64,000 bases of DNA from Colwellia sp. (GTDB lineage: Bacteria; Pseudomonadota; Gammaproteobacteria; Enterobacterales; Alteromonadaceae), in the NCBI GenBank assembly GCA_020630795.1, contig JAHDIK010000003.1:234344-298343 (forward strand). The letters are read 5' to 3'. Positions 10,772-18,982 of this stretch are shown here, in pieces; the stretch's first letter is position 1, and the number at the start of each line of letters is the position of its first letter. Below the pieces are notes generated by a model that was given only the letters and a program-made list of their open reading frames with translations, had not been told where the DNA came from and searched no databases. Made by a program: the position numbers and the translations under genes.

Positions 10772-11761
10772 TTAAATAAACAATATAAACGCAAGTATTA
10801 GTGCCGCAATCCATAATGTTTCAACAACCATTAAAATAATAGGCTTAAACCCTACACACTTTAATTTAGCAAAATTTGACTTCATTCCGATGGCCGCTAT
10901 TGCAGCAATGAGGGCAAATCGAGACACATCTATCGCTGGCTCCAAAATTACTTCAGGTATACTAAAGCAAGAATTTATAACCATAAGTAAAACAAACGCA
11001 ATTAGAAATCCGGGAATTTTTGCTGTTTTTGAATTACTGAAATCACGCTTACTATTGAGTTTAATAATGATTAAAAGAATCATAACTACCGGCATTAAAA
11101 AGCTTACTCGCACCAACTTTACTAGCGTTGATAGATCGCCTGTTTGTTCCGAAATAGAATAACCCGCTCCTACGACTTGCGCGACATCGTGAATAGTTCC
11201 TCCAAGGAATAGTCCAGAATCAACATCATTTAGGTTAAAGTAGGTAACAATTAACGGATAGACGACCATTGCTATTGTCGACAATGATGTAACACCTATT
11301 ACAGTAACAAGAGTGTTTCTCTCTTTATTCTCGTCGTCAGGTAATACGGCGGTGATAGCCATCGCTGCTGAAGCTCCACAAATAGCAACAGAGCCACCGG
11401 TTAACGCTCCAAAACTCTTGGATAAGTTAAATTGTTTTGCTAATAAAACACCTAGAATTATCGTTGATGAAATCGCAATAATGAGTATTACTATAGTTTG
11501 CCAACCTAAAGCGATTAAATCAGTTAAGGCTAAACGTAATCCTAGCAGGGCAACGCCAACTCTTAATATAAACGTAGCGGTAAACTCAATACCTTTAGTG
11601 CAGGGAGAGTCTTCGTAGAGAAATGACATAGCAATGCCAAGCAATAATGCAAAAAGCATTGCAGGGGCGCCGTAATGTTCGCTTAAAAACAAAGCGGCTA
11701 ACCCTGTAACCCCAGCAACACTTATACCGGGTAAGTTGGTTTTAAAGTCCTCTAAAGTCAT
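10772..11761 (-). CDS. YeiH-family putative sulfate/sulfite-type exporter
   Basis: A 329-residue inner-membrane protein with about ten hydrophobic helices, of the Cons_hypoth698 / putative sulfate exporter (PSE) family. The family signatures are LRVGVALLGLRL near residue 66, GGSVAICGASAAMA near 121 and GTIHDVAQVVGAG near 188. It is the last gene of a leftward operon, five bases after the Fe(II)/2-oxoglutarate dioxygenase. Known: family members are assigned sulfur-anion export, mostly from context. Inferred: beside a dioxygenase that could release sulfite, it would export sulfite or sulfate. The exact substrate cannot be read from sequence. Confidence 0.8.
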   Translation of the reverse strand: MTLEDFKTNLPGISVAGVTGLAALFLSEHYGAPAMLFALLLGIAMSFLYEDSPCTKGIEFTATFILRVGVALLGLRLALTDLIALGWQTIVILIIAISSTIILGVLLAKQFNLSKSFGALTGGSVAICGASAAMAITAVLPDDENKERNTLVTVIGVTSLSTIAMVVYPLIVTYFNLNDVDSGLFLGGTIHDVAQVVGAGYSISEQTGDLSTLVKLVRVSFLMPVVMILLIIIKLNSKRDFSNSKTAKIPGFLIAFVLLMVINSCFSIPEVILEPAIDVSRFALIAAIAAIGMKSNFAKLKCVGFKPIILMVVETLWIAALILAFILFI

Positions 11762-11766
11762 TTGGG

Positions 11767-12753
11767 TTATTGGCTTATAGCCGTACCCAATACAACAAGC
11801 ACTTTACGTTTTCTATCTCCTGAATATGGGCGTCGTCCATGCATGGCTAAATTATTATCAACCAAAGCTACATCGCCATTTTGCCAGTTAATATCAAACG
11901 ATATAGATTCTGCAATTTCTACTATTTTATCTAAATATGATTTTGTAAAAGGTGAGCCGTCACCAAAACACAGTGCAGACTCAGGGTTCTCTTTAACTCC
12001 ATCCCAACCCATATATGCAGCAATTATTTGATTAAAAAATACTTTACGATTTCCATTGAGCGTACGTATTGCGGGTAGCGCAGCCGTCTGAGCTTTTAAT
12101 GAACCATCAGTTCCCCATTCCCATGAATAGCCTAGGCTTTTAAGTTTAGTCTCCGCTTCATCAATGTTGTTAACGCTTAATGTACTTTTCCAACTACGGC
12201 CTTGGCCTGATTCAGGTCTGTCTTCACTTGGCATTGTGGTTGTATATTTAACACCAACTTCTTCAAGCTTATTGGTGAGCTGTGGCTCCAATGCTACTAG
12301 TCGTTTATATATTTCATCTGAACGACAAATAACAGTAGCTCCTCCCGTTTCTGCTGCTTCTTCACAAAATAGCGATATTCTCCCTGGATACAACGGCGTT
12401 TGCGCCATTTCATTATGCAAATATATTTCTACATCTTTAGGCGCTTCGTTAGCTGTAAAAACATATTCGGTATAGTTAATGCGTACAGCGTTAGATAATG
12501 ATTCTTTATAAGTAAAGTTTGGATAATTGAACGCTGAGAAAAAATCATCGTAAGTCTGAGCATCTTTAACAGGGAAACCTCTAAATAGAATCGCTCCAGT
12601 GCAGTTAAGCTCTGCTTCAAGCAACTCAAGATTATCTGAAATCCAGCGTGTTGACTCTTCAATGGTTTTAATTGAACCGTCGTTAACAATAACTGTAGGA
12701 AACTCATCGGTTGAATTGAGTAAACCTTCGACCATACTACTGATATAAGCCAT
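11767..12753 (-). CDS. TauD/TfdA-family Fe(II)/2-oxoglutarate dioxygenase
   Basis: A 328-residue non-haem iron dioxygenase of the clavaminate-synthase-like fold, with no signal peptide. The iron facial triad is visible as the HNE of YLHNEMAQTP near residue 113 and the distal His of NNLAMHGRRPYSG near 308. The Arg pair just after the distal His would bind 2-oxoglutarate. It is longer than taurine dioxygenase TauD (283 residues) and looks more like SyrP-type members, so I do not call it TauD. It sits between an aldo/keto reductase and a sulfur-anion exporter, with gaps of 9 and 5 bases. That context suggests desulfonation of a sugar sulfonate (sulfoquinovose) to sulfite and a 6-aldehyde sugar. 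Family assignment is firm; the substrate is inference. Confidence 0.85.
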   Translation of the reverse strand: MAYISSMVEGLLNSTDEFPTVIVNDGSIKTIEESTRWISDNLELLEAELNCTGAILFRGFPVKDAQTYDDFFSAFNYPNFTYKESLSNAVRINYTEYVFTANEAPKDVEIYLHNEMAQTPLYPGRISLFCEEAAETGGATVICRSDEIYKRLVALEPQLTNKLEEVGVKYTTTMPSEDRPESGQGRSWKSTLSVNNIDEAETKLKSLGYSWEWGTDGSLKAQTAALPAIRTLNGNRKVFFNQIIAAYMGWDGVKENPESALCFGDGSPFTKSYLDKIVEIAESISFDINWQNGDVALVDNNLAMHGRRPYSGDRKRKVLVVLGTAISQ

Positions 12754-12762
12754 GATTTTTCC

Positions 12763-13722
12763 TTAGTCGTAAATTGGATAGAATTTGTTAAAGGCAGCTT
12801 CACAAAAGTTACCAGGATCATTAAAGCGCTTATTTATATTGAGATTCGAAATACCTGTCATTTCTTCATCGGAAAGTTCAAAGTCAAATATGCTAATATT
12901 TTCTTTTAAGCGTGTTAAATTACTGCTTTTAGGGATAATAGTGCAGCCGCGTTGTACACCCCAGCGTAAGACTATTTGAGCAGGTGTTTTATTCAACCTT
13001 TGCGCTGCCGCAGTCACAACTGGTTGTGTTAATACTGAATCTGTTTGTTCTGCCATATCTAACTCTAGATAAGATAAAGCACCTAATGGAGAAAATGTCG
13101 TAACGTCAATTCCATAATCAGTAGCTAACCTAATTAGACGCTCTTGTGTTAAATAGGGATGCGATTCAATTTGAAGTTGAGCGGGCTTGATTTTAGAGTA
13201 TGACATTAAGTCGTTAAGTAACCCTGAATTATAGTTACAGACACCAATTTTATTAACTACCCCTTTTTCTATCAGATCTTCCATCGCAGACCATGTTTCG
13301 TGTAATGGTACTGGAGCTGTTTGCATTTCAGGAGACGTTGAGTCTGGATTGAATATCCACTCAGGTGGATACCTCTCTTCAAAAGGAACAAAAGGTTGTG
13401 CAATAGGGAAATGAATTAAATATGAATCGAGGTAAGTTAAACCAAGATCTGCTAAAGATTTTTCAAGTGCAGGAAGTACGTGCTCTTTTGCATGGTAAGT
13501 ATTCCAAAGTTTAGACGTTATACGTAAGTCTTCTCTGGTACATATGCCTTCTGATATTGCTTTAGCTATACCTTGGCCTACTTCTATTTCATTGCCATAA
13601 TCACATGCACTGTCTAAGTGACGGTAGCCCATTTTAATAGCGTTATAAACAATTTCAGCACAGTCATCTTTAGGTAACTTCCAAAGACCTAGACCTACTT
13701 TGTATATTTCATTGTTTTCCAT
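12763..13722 (-). CDS. Aldo/keto reductase
   Basis: A 319-residue NAD(P)H-dependent TIM-barrel reductase. The AKR tetrad is present: Asp and Tyr in HLDSACDYGNE near residues 36-42, Lys in ITSKLW near 70, and His in LIHFPI near 104. IPKSSN near residue 270 is the cofactor-binding signature, close to that of xylose reductases. The start is the ATG at 13722, eight bases after AAAGGG; an in-frame TTG seven codons earlier lies ahead of that ribosome site. It is the first gene of the reductase-dioxygenase-exporter operon and has a TCTTATATAAGA operator about 40 bases upstream. Possible jobs are reduction of a 6-oxo-sugar made by the next gene, or an aldose such as xylose. Confidence 0.88.
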   Translation of the reverse strand: MENNEIYKVGLGLWKLPKDDCAEIVYNAIKMGYRHLDSACDYGNEIEVGQGIAKAISEGICTREDLRITSKLWNTYHAKEHVLPALEKSLADLGLTYLDSYLIHFPIAQPFVPFEERYPPEWIFNPDSTSPEMQTAPVPLHETWSAMEDLIEKGVVNKIGVCNYNSGLLNDLMSYSKIKPAQLQIESHPYLTQERLIRLATDYGIDVTTFSPLGALSYLELDMAEQTDSVLTQPVVTAAAQRLNKTPAQIVLRWGVQRGCTIIPKSSNLTRLKENISIFDFELSDEEMTGISNLNINKRFNDPGNFCEAAFNKFYPIYD

Positions 13723-13762
13723 TTTGCACCCTTTGTACGTCAAAAGTAACTAATATTATATA

Positions 13763-13774
13763 TCTTATATAAGA
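13763..13774. promoter_or_regulatory. Predicted GntR/UTRA operator upstream of the aldo/keto reductase operon
   Basis: The 12-base perfect palindrome TCTTATATAAGA lies 41 bases before the reductase start. The identical sequence occurs before the GH31 gene and before the TonB receptor at 18983. The gntR-family gene lies between these sites. Confidence 0.7.
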
Positions 13775-13889
13775 CTTGTTTTTTGTCAATTAGTTATTTG
13801 AATAAATAGAAAAATAGGTATAAAAGTGAGTTTAGAAAAGGGGGAGGGAGTACTGTTTAACAGAATGTACTCCTTTAATCTTAGCTTTA

Positions 13890-14639
13890 TTACATAAGAT
13901 CTACTAAGTAGTGATAATCATCAGAAAGACAACGTGTAATTCTATATTCTATTAACTTGCCATCGAGTGACTTAGCAAGGCGGGTAAACAATAGCAGAGG
14001 TTCACCTTCGCTAATATTTAGCTTATTTGCGTCTTCTGATGTACTTATTACGGCTTTTATTCTATCTGAAATATCTTGAACCGTATGATGGTAGTTTGTT
14101 TGATAAAAATGATAGAGAGTATGTGGAATTTCATCTTCTTCCATTAACCCTTCAAAGTATTTCTTCGGTAAATAAATGTCTTCTAATATACAAAGTTTGC
14201 CGTGTATTTTACGTTTGCGTGATAAAACAATAACTTCTTCATCAGGTGATAATTTTAGATTTTCACTAATATCACCAGTTGCTAGTGCTATGCTTCTGTC
14301 AATAGTTTCCGACATAGGGAGTTCGGGGGTTTTACCATCGGCAACGATCGGGAAAAACTTATAAAGCGCACTTTGGCTTGTATGCTCTGATACAAAAGTA
14401 CCTACACCTTGTTTTCTTTCTAAAATTTTTGCCGTTGTTAATGAATTTAATGCTTTACGTACGGTACCCTGGCTAACATTAAACTCATCTGCTAGTTGAA
14501 ATTCGCTTGGTAACATCTCGCCCGGTTTCCAGCGTTGTTCAACAATAAGTTGAGTTACATACTCTTCAACTTGTTTATAAAGAGGTTGATATGACGGACC
14601 ATTAGTACTCAGTTTATTTTCGAATTTATTTTTATTCAT
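13890..14639 (-). CDS. GntR-family regulator with UTRA ligand domain
   Basis: A 249-residue HutC/FarR-type regulator. The winged helix-turn-helix spans about residues 18-85, with the GntR signatures LPSEFQLADEFNVSQGTVRKALNSL and GVGTFV. The UTRA sensor domain follows (about 100-245), and such domains often bind sugars or sugar phosphates. It is divergent from the GH31 gene and lies between the two operons it probably controls. The palindrome TCTTATATAAGA in the 225-base divergent region would also allow autoregulation. The effector is unknown; a product of the locus is the natural guess. Confidence 0.9.
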   Translation of the reverse strand: MNKNKFENKLSTNGPSYQPLYKQVEEYVTQLIVEQRWKPGEMLPSEFQLADEFNVSQGTVRKALNSLTTAKILERKQGVGTFVSEHTSQSALYKFFPIVADGKTPELPMSETIDRSIALATGDISENLKLSPDEEVIVLSRKRKIHGKLCILEDIYLPKKYFEGLMEEDEIPHTLYHFYQTNYHHTVQDISDRIKAVISTSEDANKLNISEGEPLLLFTRLAKSLDGKLIEYRITRCLSDDYHYLVDLM

Positions 14640-14776
14640 GGGCGATACAACACACTGTTAATGGTTAAAGGGTAACGTAACAACAATAATTATATCGTGC
14701 ATATTAATGCAACAACATAATTATCAACAACTATTTATTTTTATTGATGCTATAAGTTTTATCTTAAAAAGAAATA

Positions 14777-14806
14777 TTGACACAATAATGGGAATATTAG
14801 TATCTT
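14777..14806 (+). promoter_or_regulatory. Predicted sigma-70 promoter of the GH31 gene
   Basis: A perfect -35 TTGACA (14777-14782) and a -10-like TATCTT (14801-14806) are 18 bases apart. The operator palindrome starts six bases after the -10, right over the expected transcription start, a classic place for a repressor. Confidence 0.6.
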
Positions 14807-14811
14807 TTATG

Positions 14812-14823
14812 TCTTATATAAGA
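14812..14823. promoter_or_regulatory. Predicted GntR/UTRA operator upstream of the GH31 gene
   Basis: TCTTATATAAGA again, 41 bases before the GH31 start and overlapping the predicted transcription start of that promoter. It also lies upstream of the divergent regulator gene. Confidence 0.72.
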
Positions 14824-14863
14824 TATCTTTTTTGGCATATAACTAAATAGTTGGAGTTTAACT

Positions 14864-16939
14864 ATGTCTGAATTTAGCGTGAACAGCCCTCAGTGGAATG
14901 ATATTGATCAAATTAAAGTTTTGGAACAAGCTGAAATTTTAAACAATATAGTGACACTTAAAACAAACGAAGGCGCAATTCGCGTTTCACTTTCAAATGT
15001 TGGTGCTCGATTTCAATTGGGTGAATCGAGAAACTACGACTATAAAATGTTAAAAAATGAGCCTGAATCTTCCGTAATTGAAGTGACGACATCATCAGAG
15101 CAAACTATAGTTAATAGCGATAAATATCAACTCATTATTAATCATGTTCCTTTTAATTTCACATTAAATAAATCCAATGCTGTTGTACAGTGCACACCAA
15201 AAGATGGTCATTTCGTACGTCAGTATCGTTTGCCTCCGCTTGCTAAAGTTGATAATCAATGGTTTATGTCTTTTGAACTTGGTTCAAGTGAACCGATATA
15301 CGGACTAGGAGAAAAATGGGGCAAGTTGGATAAACGAGGTCAATTGATCCGTTCATTTAATCATGATGCACTTGGTGTAAACGCTGAAATATCATATAAA
15401 AACACGCCGTTTTCTTGGAGTCCAACAGGGTGGGGAATATTTGTTCATACGCCATCTCCTGTTACGCACGGAGTCGGTTATGCGGCGTGGTCACAACGAG
15501 CATACGGTTTATTGGTAGAAGACAGTTATGCTGATATTTTTGTATTAGAAGCCGATAGTGGTACTGAAATGTTAGATATCTACACCAACATAACAGGAAA
15601 GGCGCCAACACCGCCTGACTGGAGTTTAGGTGTTATTTTGTCTAAAGCTTACTACAAAGACGTTCCTGAATTGATGGAAACAGCTAAAGCTGTAAGGGAA
15701 CACAAAATGCCGTGTGATGTGATTACGCTTGATGGTCGCGCATGGCAAGATACAGATACACGTTTCGCCTTTGAATGGGATAAAAAACGCTTTGATGATC
15801 CTGCAAAAGTAATTAATGACTTAAAGGCAATGAACTTTAAAGTATGTATATGGGAATACCCGATGATATCGGTTGAAAACAAGCTTTTTGATGAACTAGA
15901 CGCAAAAGGTTGGTTGATTAAAGATAAACGCACGGGTGAATCGTTCAAATATGATTGGGACATGAGTGCGTTTGGCGAAGTACTTACGCCATTACCAAAA
16001 TCAGGAATTATAGATTTTACGCATCCAGAAGCTTATGCATTTTGGAGAGATAAACACAAAGATTTGTTTGATTTAGGTGTTGATATGATTAAGGCAGATT
16101 TTGGTGAGCAAATAGAAGATGAAAATATGCTTGCGGCTAATGGAGAGTCTGGAGAAGCATTACATAATGTGTACACGTTATTGTATAACCGCTGTGTATA
16201 TGAAGCCGCCGAGCGATATAGTAAAAACGGTCCTTTCTTATTTAGTCGGTCTGCATGGATTGGCTCTCAAAATTATCCAAGCCAATGGGGCGGTGACCCT
16301 CAAGCTGACTGGGGGGGCTTAGCAGCAAGCCTACGCGGAGGCTTATCATGGGGTTTAACGGGCTCACCATTTTATGCTACAGATGTTGGTGGGTTTTATA
16401 AAGACACGCGTGACGCAGAGTTATTTGTTAGATGGATACAAGCGAGTGTATTTTCTGCACATATGCGCTTGCACGGCATAGGTCAACGTGAACCATGGGC
16501 ATACGGCAAAGAGGCGGAATTTGCTGCAAATTATGCGTTAGAGTTGCGTTATAAATTGTTACCTTATTTAAAAGCGTCAATGGTTGAGGCTTCAAAGTCT
16601 GGTATTCCTGTTCAGAGGGCTATGGTTTTAGCTTATCCTGATGATAGAGCTGCTTGGCATTTTGAAGACCAATATATGTTTGGTGACGACTTGTTAATTG
16701 TTCCTTGTCTTGAACCTGGTGGAGGTATTGAGTTTTATCTACCAGAAGGAAAATGGAAAATGATGAACGATAATAAAAACCGTACATTCGAGGGCGGGAA
16801 AGTTCATAAGTTAACGTTAGATCTTAACGAAATAGCGGTATTTTCTTTGGTAGGTAAAAAAATTCCTTTGGGTGAAGTAGTTGAGCACACTGAAGCATTA
16901 GATTCTATCAGTGATATAACTAGTTACTGGAACGTTTAA
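14864..16939 (+). CDS. Glycoside hydrolase family 31 (alpha-xylosidase / sulfoquinovosidase-like)
   Basis: A 691-residue retaining alpha-glycosidase without a signal peptide, so probably cytoplasmic. The nucleophile is D412 in KADFGE and the acid/base is D478 in QWGGDPQADW, both close to the numbering of E. coli YicI. An N-terminal beta domain (1-250) with YGLGEKWGKLDKRG precedes the barrel (250-590). The C-terminal beta domain is shorter than in YicI. The overall sequence is nearer YicI alpha-xylosidase than YihQ sulfoquinovosidase. The substrate-facing loop GRAWQDTDTR (291-300), however, replaces the YicI sequence at that place. Beside a dioxygenase and sulfur-anion exporter, an alpha-sulfoquinovoside is plausible; an alpha-xyloside is the main alternative. 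It starts an operon with the symporter. Confidence 0.85.
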   Translation: MSEFSVNSPQWNDIDQIKVLEQAEILNNIVTLKTNEGAIRVSLSNVGARFQLGESRNYDYKMLKNEPESSVIEVTTSSEQTIVNSDKYQLIINHVPFNFTLNKSNAVVQCTPKDGHFVRQYRLPPLAKVDNQWFMSFELGSSEPIYGLGEKWGKLDKRGQLIRSFNHDALGVNAEISYKNTPFSWSPTGWGIFVHTPSPVTHGVGYAAWSQRAYGLLVEDSYADIFVLEADSGTEMLDIYTNITGKAPTPPDWSLGVILSKAYYKDVPELMETAKAVREHKMPCDVITLDGRAWQDTDTRFAFEWDKKRFDDPAKVINDLKAMNFKVCIWEYPMISVENKLFDELDAKGWLIKDKRTGESFKYDWDMSAFGEVLTPLPKSGIIDFTHPEAYAFWRDKHKDLFDLGVDMIKADFGEQIEDENMLAANGESGEALHNVYTLLYNRCVYEAAERYSKNGPFLFSRSAWIGSQNYPSQWGGDPQADWGGLAASLRGGLSWGLTGSPFYATDVGGFYKDTRDAELFVRWIQASVFSAHMRLHGIGQREPWAYGKEAEFAANYALELRYKLLPYLKASMVEASKSGIPVQRAMVLAYPDDRAAWHFEDQYMFGDDLLIVPCLEPGGGIEFYLPEGKWKMMNDNKNRTFEGGKVHKLTLDLNEIAVFSLVGKKIPLGEVVEHTEALDSISDITSYWNV

Positions 16940-17002
16940 CCGTTCACGATGAATTATTACAATAATAAAAATACACATTTAATAACGCCGAGGCAGTAAC
17001 GT

Positions 17003-18709
17003 ATGTCGTCAATGCAGATATTTTCTACACTAGCATCATGTTTGTTTTTTATGGGGGTTGTTGCTTGGATTTCTTATCAAAAAACTAAAGGTGAAACCGA
17101 TTCTAAAGATGGTTACTTTTTAGCGGGTAGAGGGCTTACCGGTATTTTTATTGCGGGTTCAATGTTACTTACAAACTTATCTGCAGAGCAGCTTATTGGC
17201 TTGAATGGCTCTGCTTATATGTACAATTTAAGTGCAATGGCGTGGGAAGTTACAGCAGGTATTGCGACTATTGTTATGGCACTTGTTTTTCTACCTAAAT
17301 ACTTAGCTGGTGCATTTACTACTCTACCTGAATTTCTAAAATCAAGATTTGACGATACTGTACGCCGAATGACAGTTGTTCTGTTTATGGTAGGTTACGG
17401 GTTAATCACAATCCCTTCAGTTTTATATGCTGGCTCGGTAGCAGTACTTAGGTTATTTGATGTGCCAGAACTACTGAACTTGAGTTATGAAGTAAGTTTG
17501 GTGGTGACTATTGTCTCAGTAGGCAGTATAGGTGCGTTGTACGCTATTTTTGGAGGCCTAAAAGCAGTAGCGGTTTCAGATACGTTAAACGGAGTAGGGT
17601 TATTAATTATAGGGATTTTGGTCCCAGTACTTGGATTATCGTTACTTGGAAACGGTGATATTGGAGCGGGTGTTAATACTATAATGAGCGAACATACCGA
17701 TAAACTTAACGCCATAGGTTCTGAAACCGATCCCGTACCCTTTGGTACTATATTTACAGGCATGATATTCGCTAACTTATTTTATTGGTGTACAAATCAA
17801 TATGTTATTCAACGTACTCTAGGGGCTAAAAATCTTGCAGAAGGCCAAAAGGGGGTTTTGTTTTCAGGGTATTTTAAACTACTCGTGCCATTTTTAATGA
17901 TGCTACCTGGGGTAATCGCGTTTCATTTATACGAGGGCGCACAGCTACAGTCTTTTGATTTAGCTTATCCTCAACTTGTTAAAGACGTTTTACCAACATA
18001 TATGTCGGGTTTCTTCCTAGCTGTTTTACTTGGTACAGTATTTAGTTCCTTTAATTCTTTATTAAACAGCGCAGCCACACTCTTTTGTTTAGACGTGTAT
18101 ATGCCAATGAAAAAGAACAAGGTATCAGACCAGCAATTAATTAAGGTCGCTAAAATTGCAAGCATTGTTATTGCGTTGTTTTCATTTATTGTTGCTCCTC
18201 TTTTAATGTTTGCACCTGAAGGGTTATGGCAAATTATTAGAATTTTTACTGGGTTTTATAATATTCCTGTAATTAGTATCGTATTGGTTGGTTTTTTTAC
18301 GTCTAGGGTACCTGCAATCGCAGCTAAGATTGTTATTGTTTTTCATGTAATTACTTACGCATTATTAAAGTTCATCATTGAAATAGACGTTAATTTTATT
18401 CATATATACGCCATATTGTTCTTTACAGAAGTAGGGATGATGTTATTGATTGGGCATTTTTACCCAAGAGATGGCGAACATATATTTAAAAACTCAAGTG
18501 TTGTCGATTTAGTTCCTTGGAAATATGCTCAACCCGTGGCAATAACCTTGGCAGCGTTAATAATTCAACTTTATATTCTCTTCTCTCCAATAGGTCTTGT
18601 AGATGGTTTAGGTCAATATTATTGGGCCTATAGTGCAAGTGTATTGATATTAAATATAGTGCTGTGTGCAATAGTTATTCATCGGTGGAATGTTAAATAT
18701 AGTGAATAA
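17003..18709 (+). CDS. Sodium:solute symporter (SSS family), sugar type
   Basis: A 568-residue inner-membrane symporter of the SSS/SLC5 family with about 14 helices. Family marks are GYFLAGRGLTG near residue 35, SMLLTNLSAEQLIGLNG near 53 and AIFGGLKAVAVSDTLNG near 180. It lies 63 bases after the GH31 gene and after a GAGG ribosome site, so it is probably co-transcribed. It most likely imports the small glycoside that the cytoplasmic GH31 enzyme cleaves. Members such as E. coli YidK, vertebrate SGLT and bacterial sglT carry sugars with sodium. The exact substrate is not readable from sequence. Confidence 0.85.
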   Translation: MSSMQIFSTLASCLFFMGVVAWISYQKTKGETDSKDGYFLAGRGLTGIFIAGSMLLTNLSAEQLIGLNGSAYMYNLSAMAWEVTAGIATIVMALVFLPKYLAGAFTTLPEFLKSRFDDTVRRMTVVLFMVGYGLITIPSVLYAGSVAVLRLFDVPELLNLSYEVSLVVTIVSVGSIGALYAIFGGLKAVAVSDTLNGVGLLIIGILVPVLGLSLLGNGDIGAGVNTIMSEHTDKLNAIGSETDPVPFGTIFTGMIFANLFYWCTNQYVIQRTLGAKNLAEGQKGVLFSGYFKLLVPFLMMLPGVIAFHLYEGAQLQSFDLAYPQLVKDVLPTYMSGFFLAVLLGTVFSSFNSLLNSAATLFCLDVYMPMKKNKVSDQQLIKVAKIASIVIALFSFIVAPLLMFAPEGLWQIIRIFTGFYNIPVISIVLVGFFTSRVPAIAAKIVIVFHVITYALLKFIIEIDVNFIHIYAILFFTEVGMMLLIGHFYPRDGEHIFKNSSVVDLVPWKYAQPVAITLAALIIQLYILFSPIGLVDGLGQYYWAYSASVLILNIVLCAIVIHRWNVKYSE

Positions 18710-18808
18710 AAACGCGAGAAATCACTATTAATATAAGACAACTTGGTATTGTGTTTAAATGCTTTATTGTCTTTGTTATTGAATTTTAAAGATTTAATTT
18801 GTTTTGTG

Positions 18809-18820
18809 TCTTATATAAGA
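18809..18820. promoter_or_regulatory. Predicted GntR/UTRA operator upstream of the TonB receptor
   Basis: TCTTATATAAGA again, 163 bases before the receptor start. A second imperfect copy, TTTTATATAAGC, follows at 18830-18841 about one helix turn pair later. This ties the receptor to the GH31 regulon. Confidence 0.68.
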
Positions 18821-18982
18821 TATTAGTTGTTTTATATAAGCAAGAGGTGTAAGGTATTATCAAGTTCGTTTAATTTACGAACAAAAAATAATGTTTACGT
18901 TTGTTAAATACATAACGTTATAAAAATAAGAAAGTAAAAATTTATTTAAATTAAAACAACAAGTAACAAATGGGGAATTAAT

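Noticed and set aside
11767-12753. Naming the dioxygenase TauD (taurine dioxygenase)
   Set aside because: It is about 45 residues longer than TauD, differs outside the metal motifs and has no taurine transporter genes beside it.
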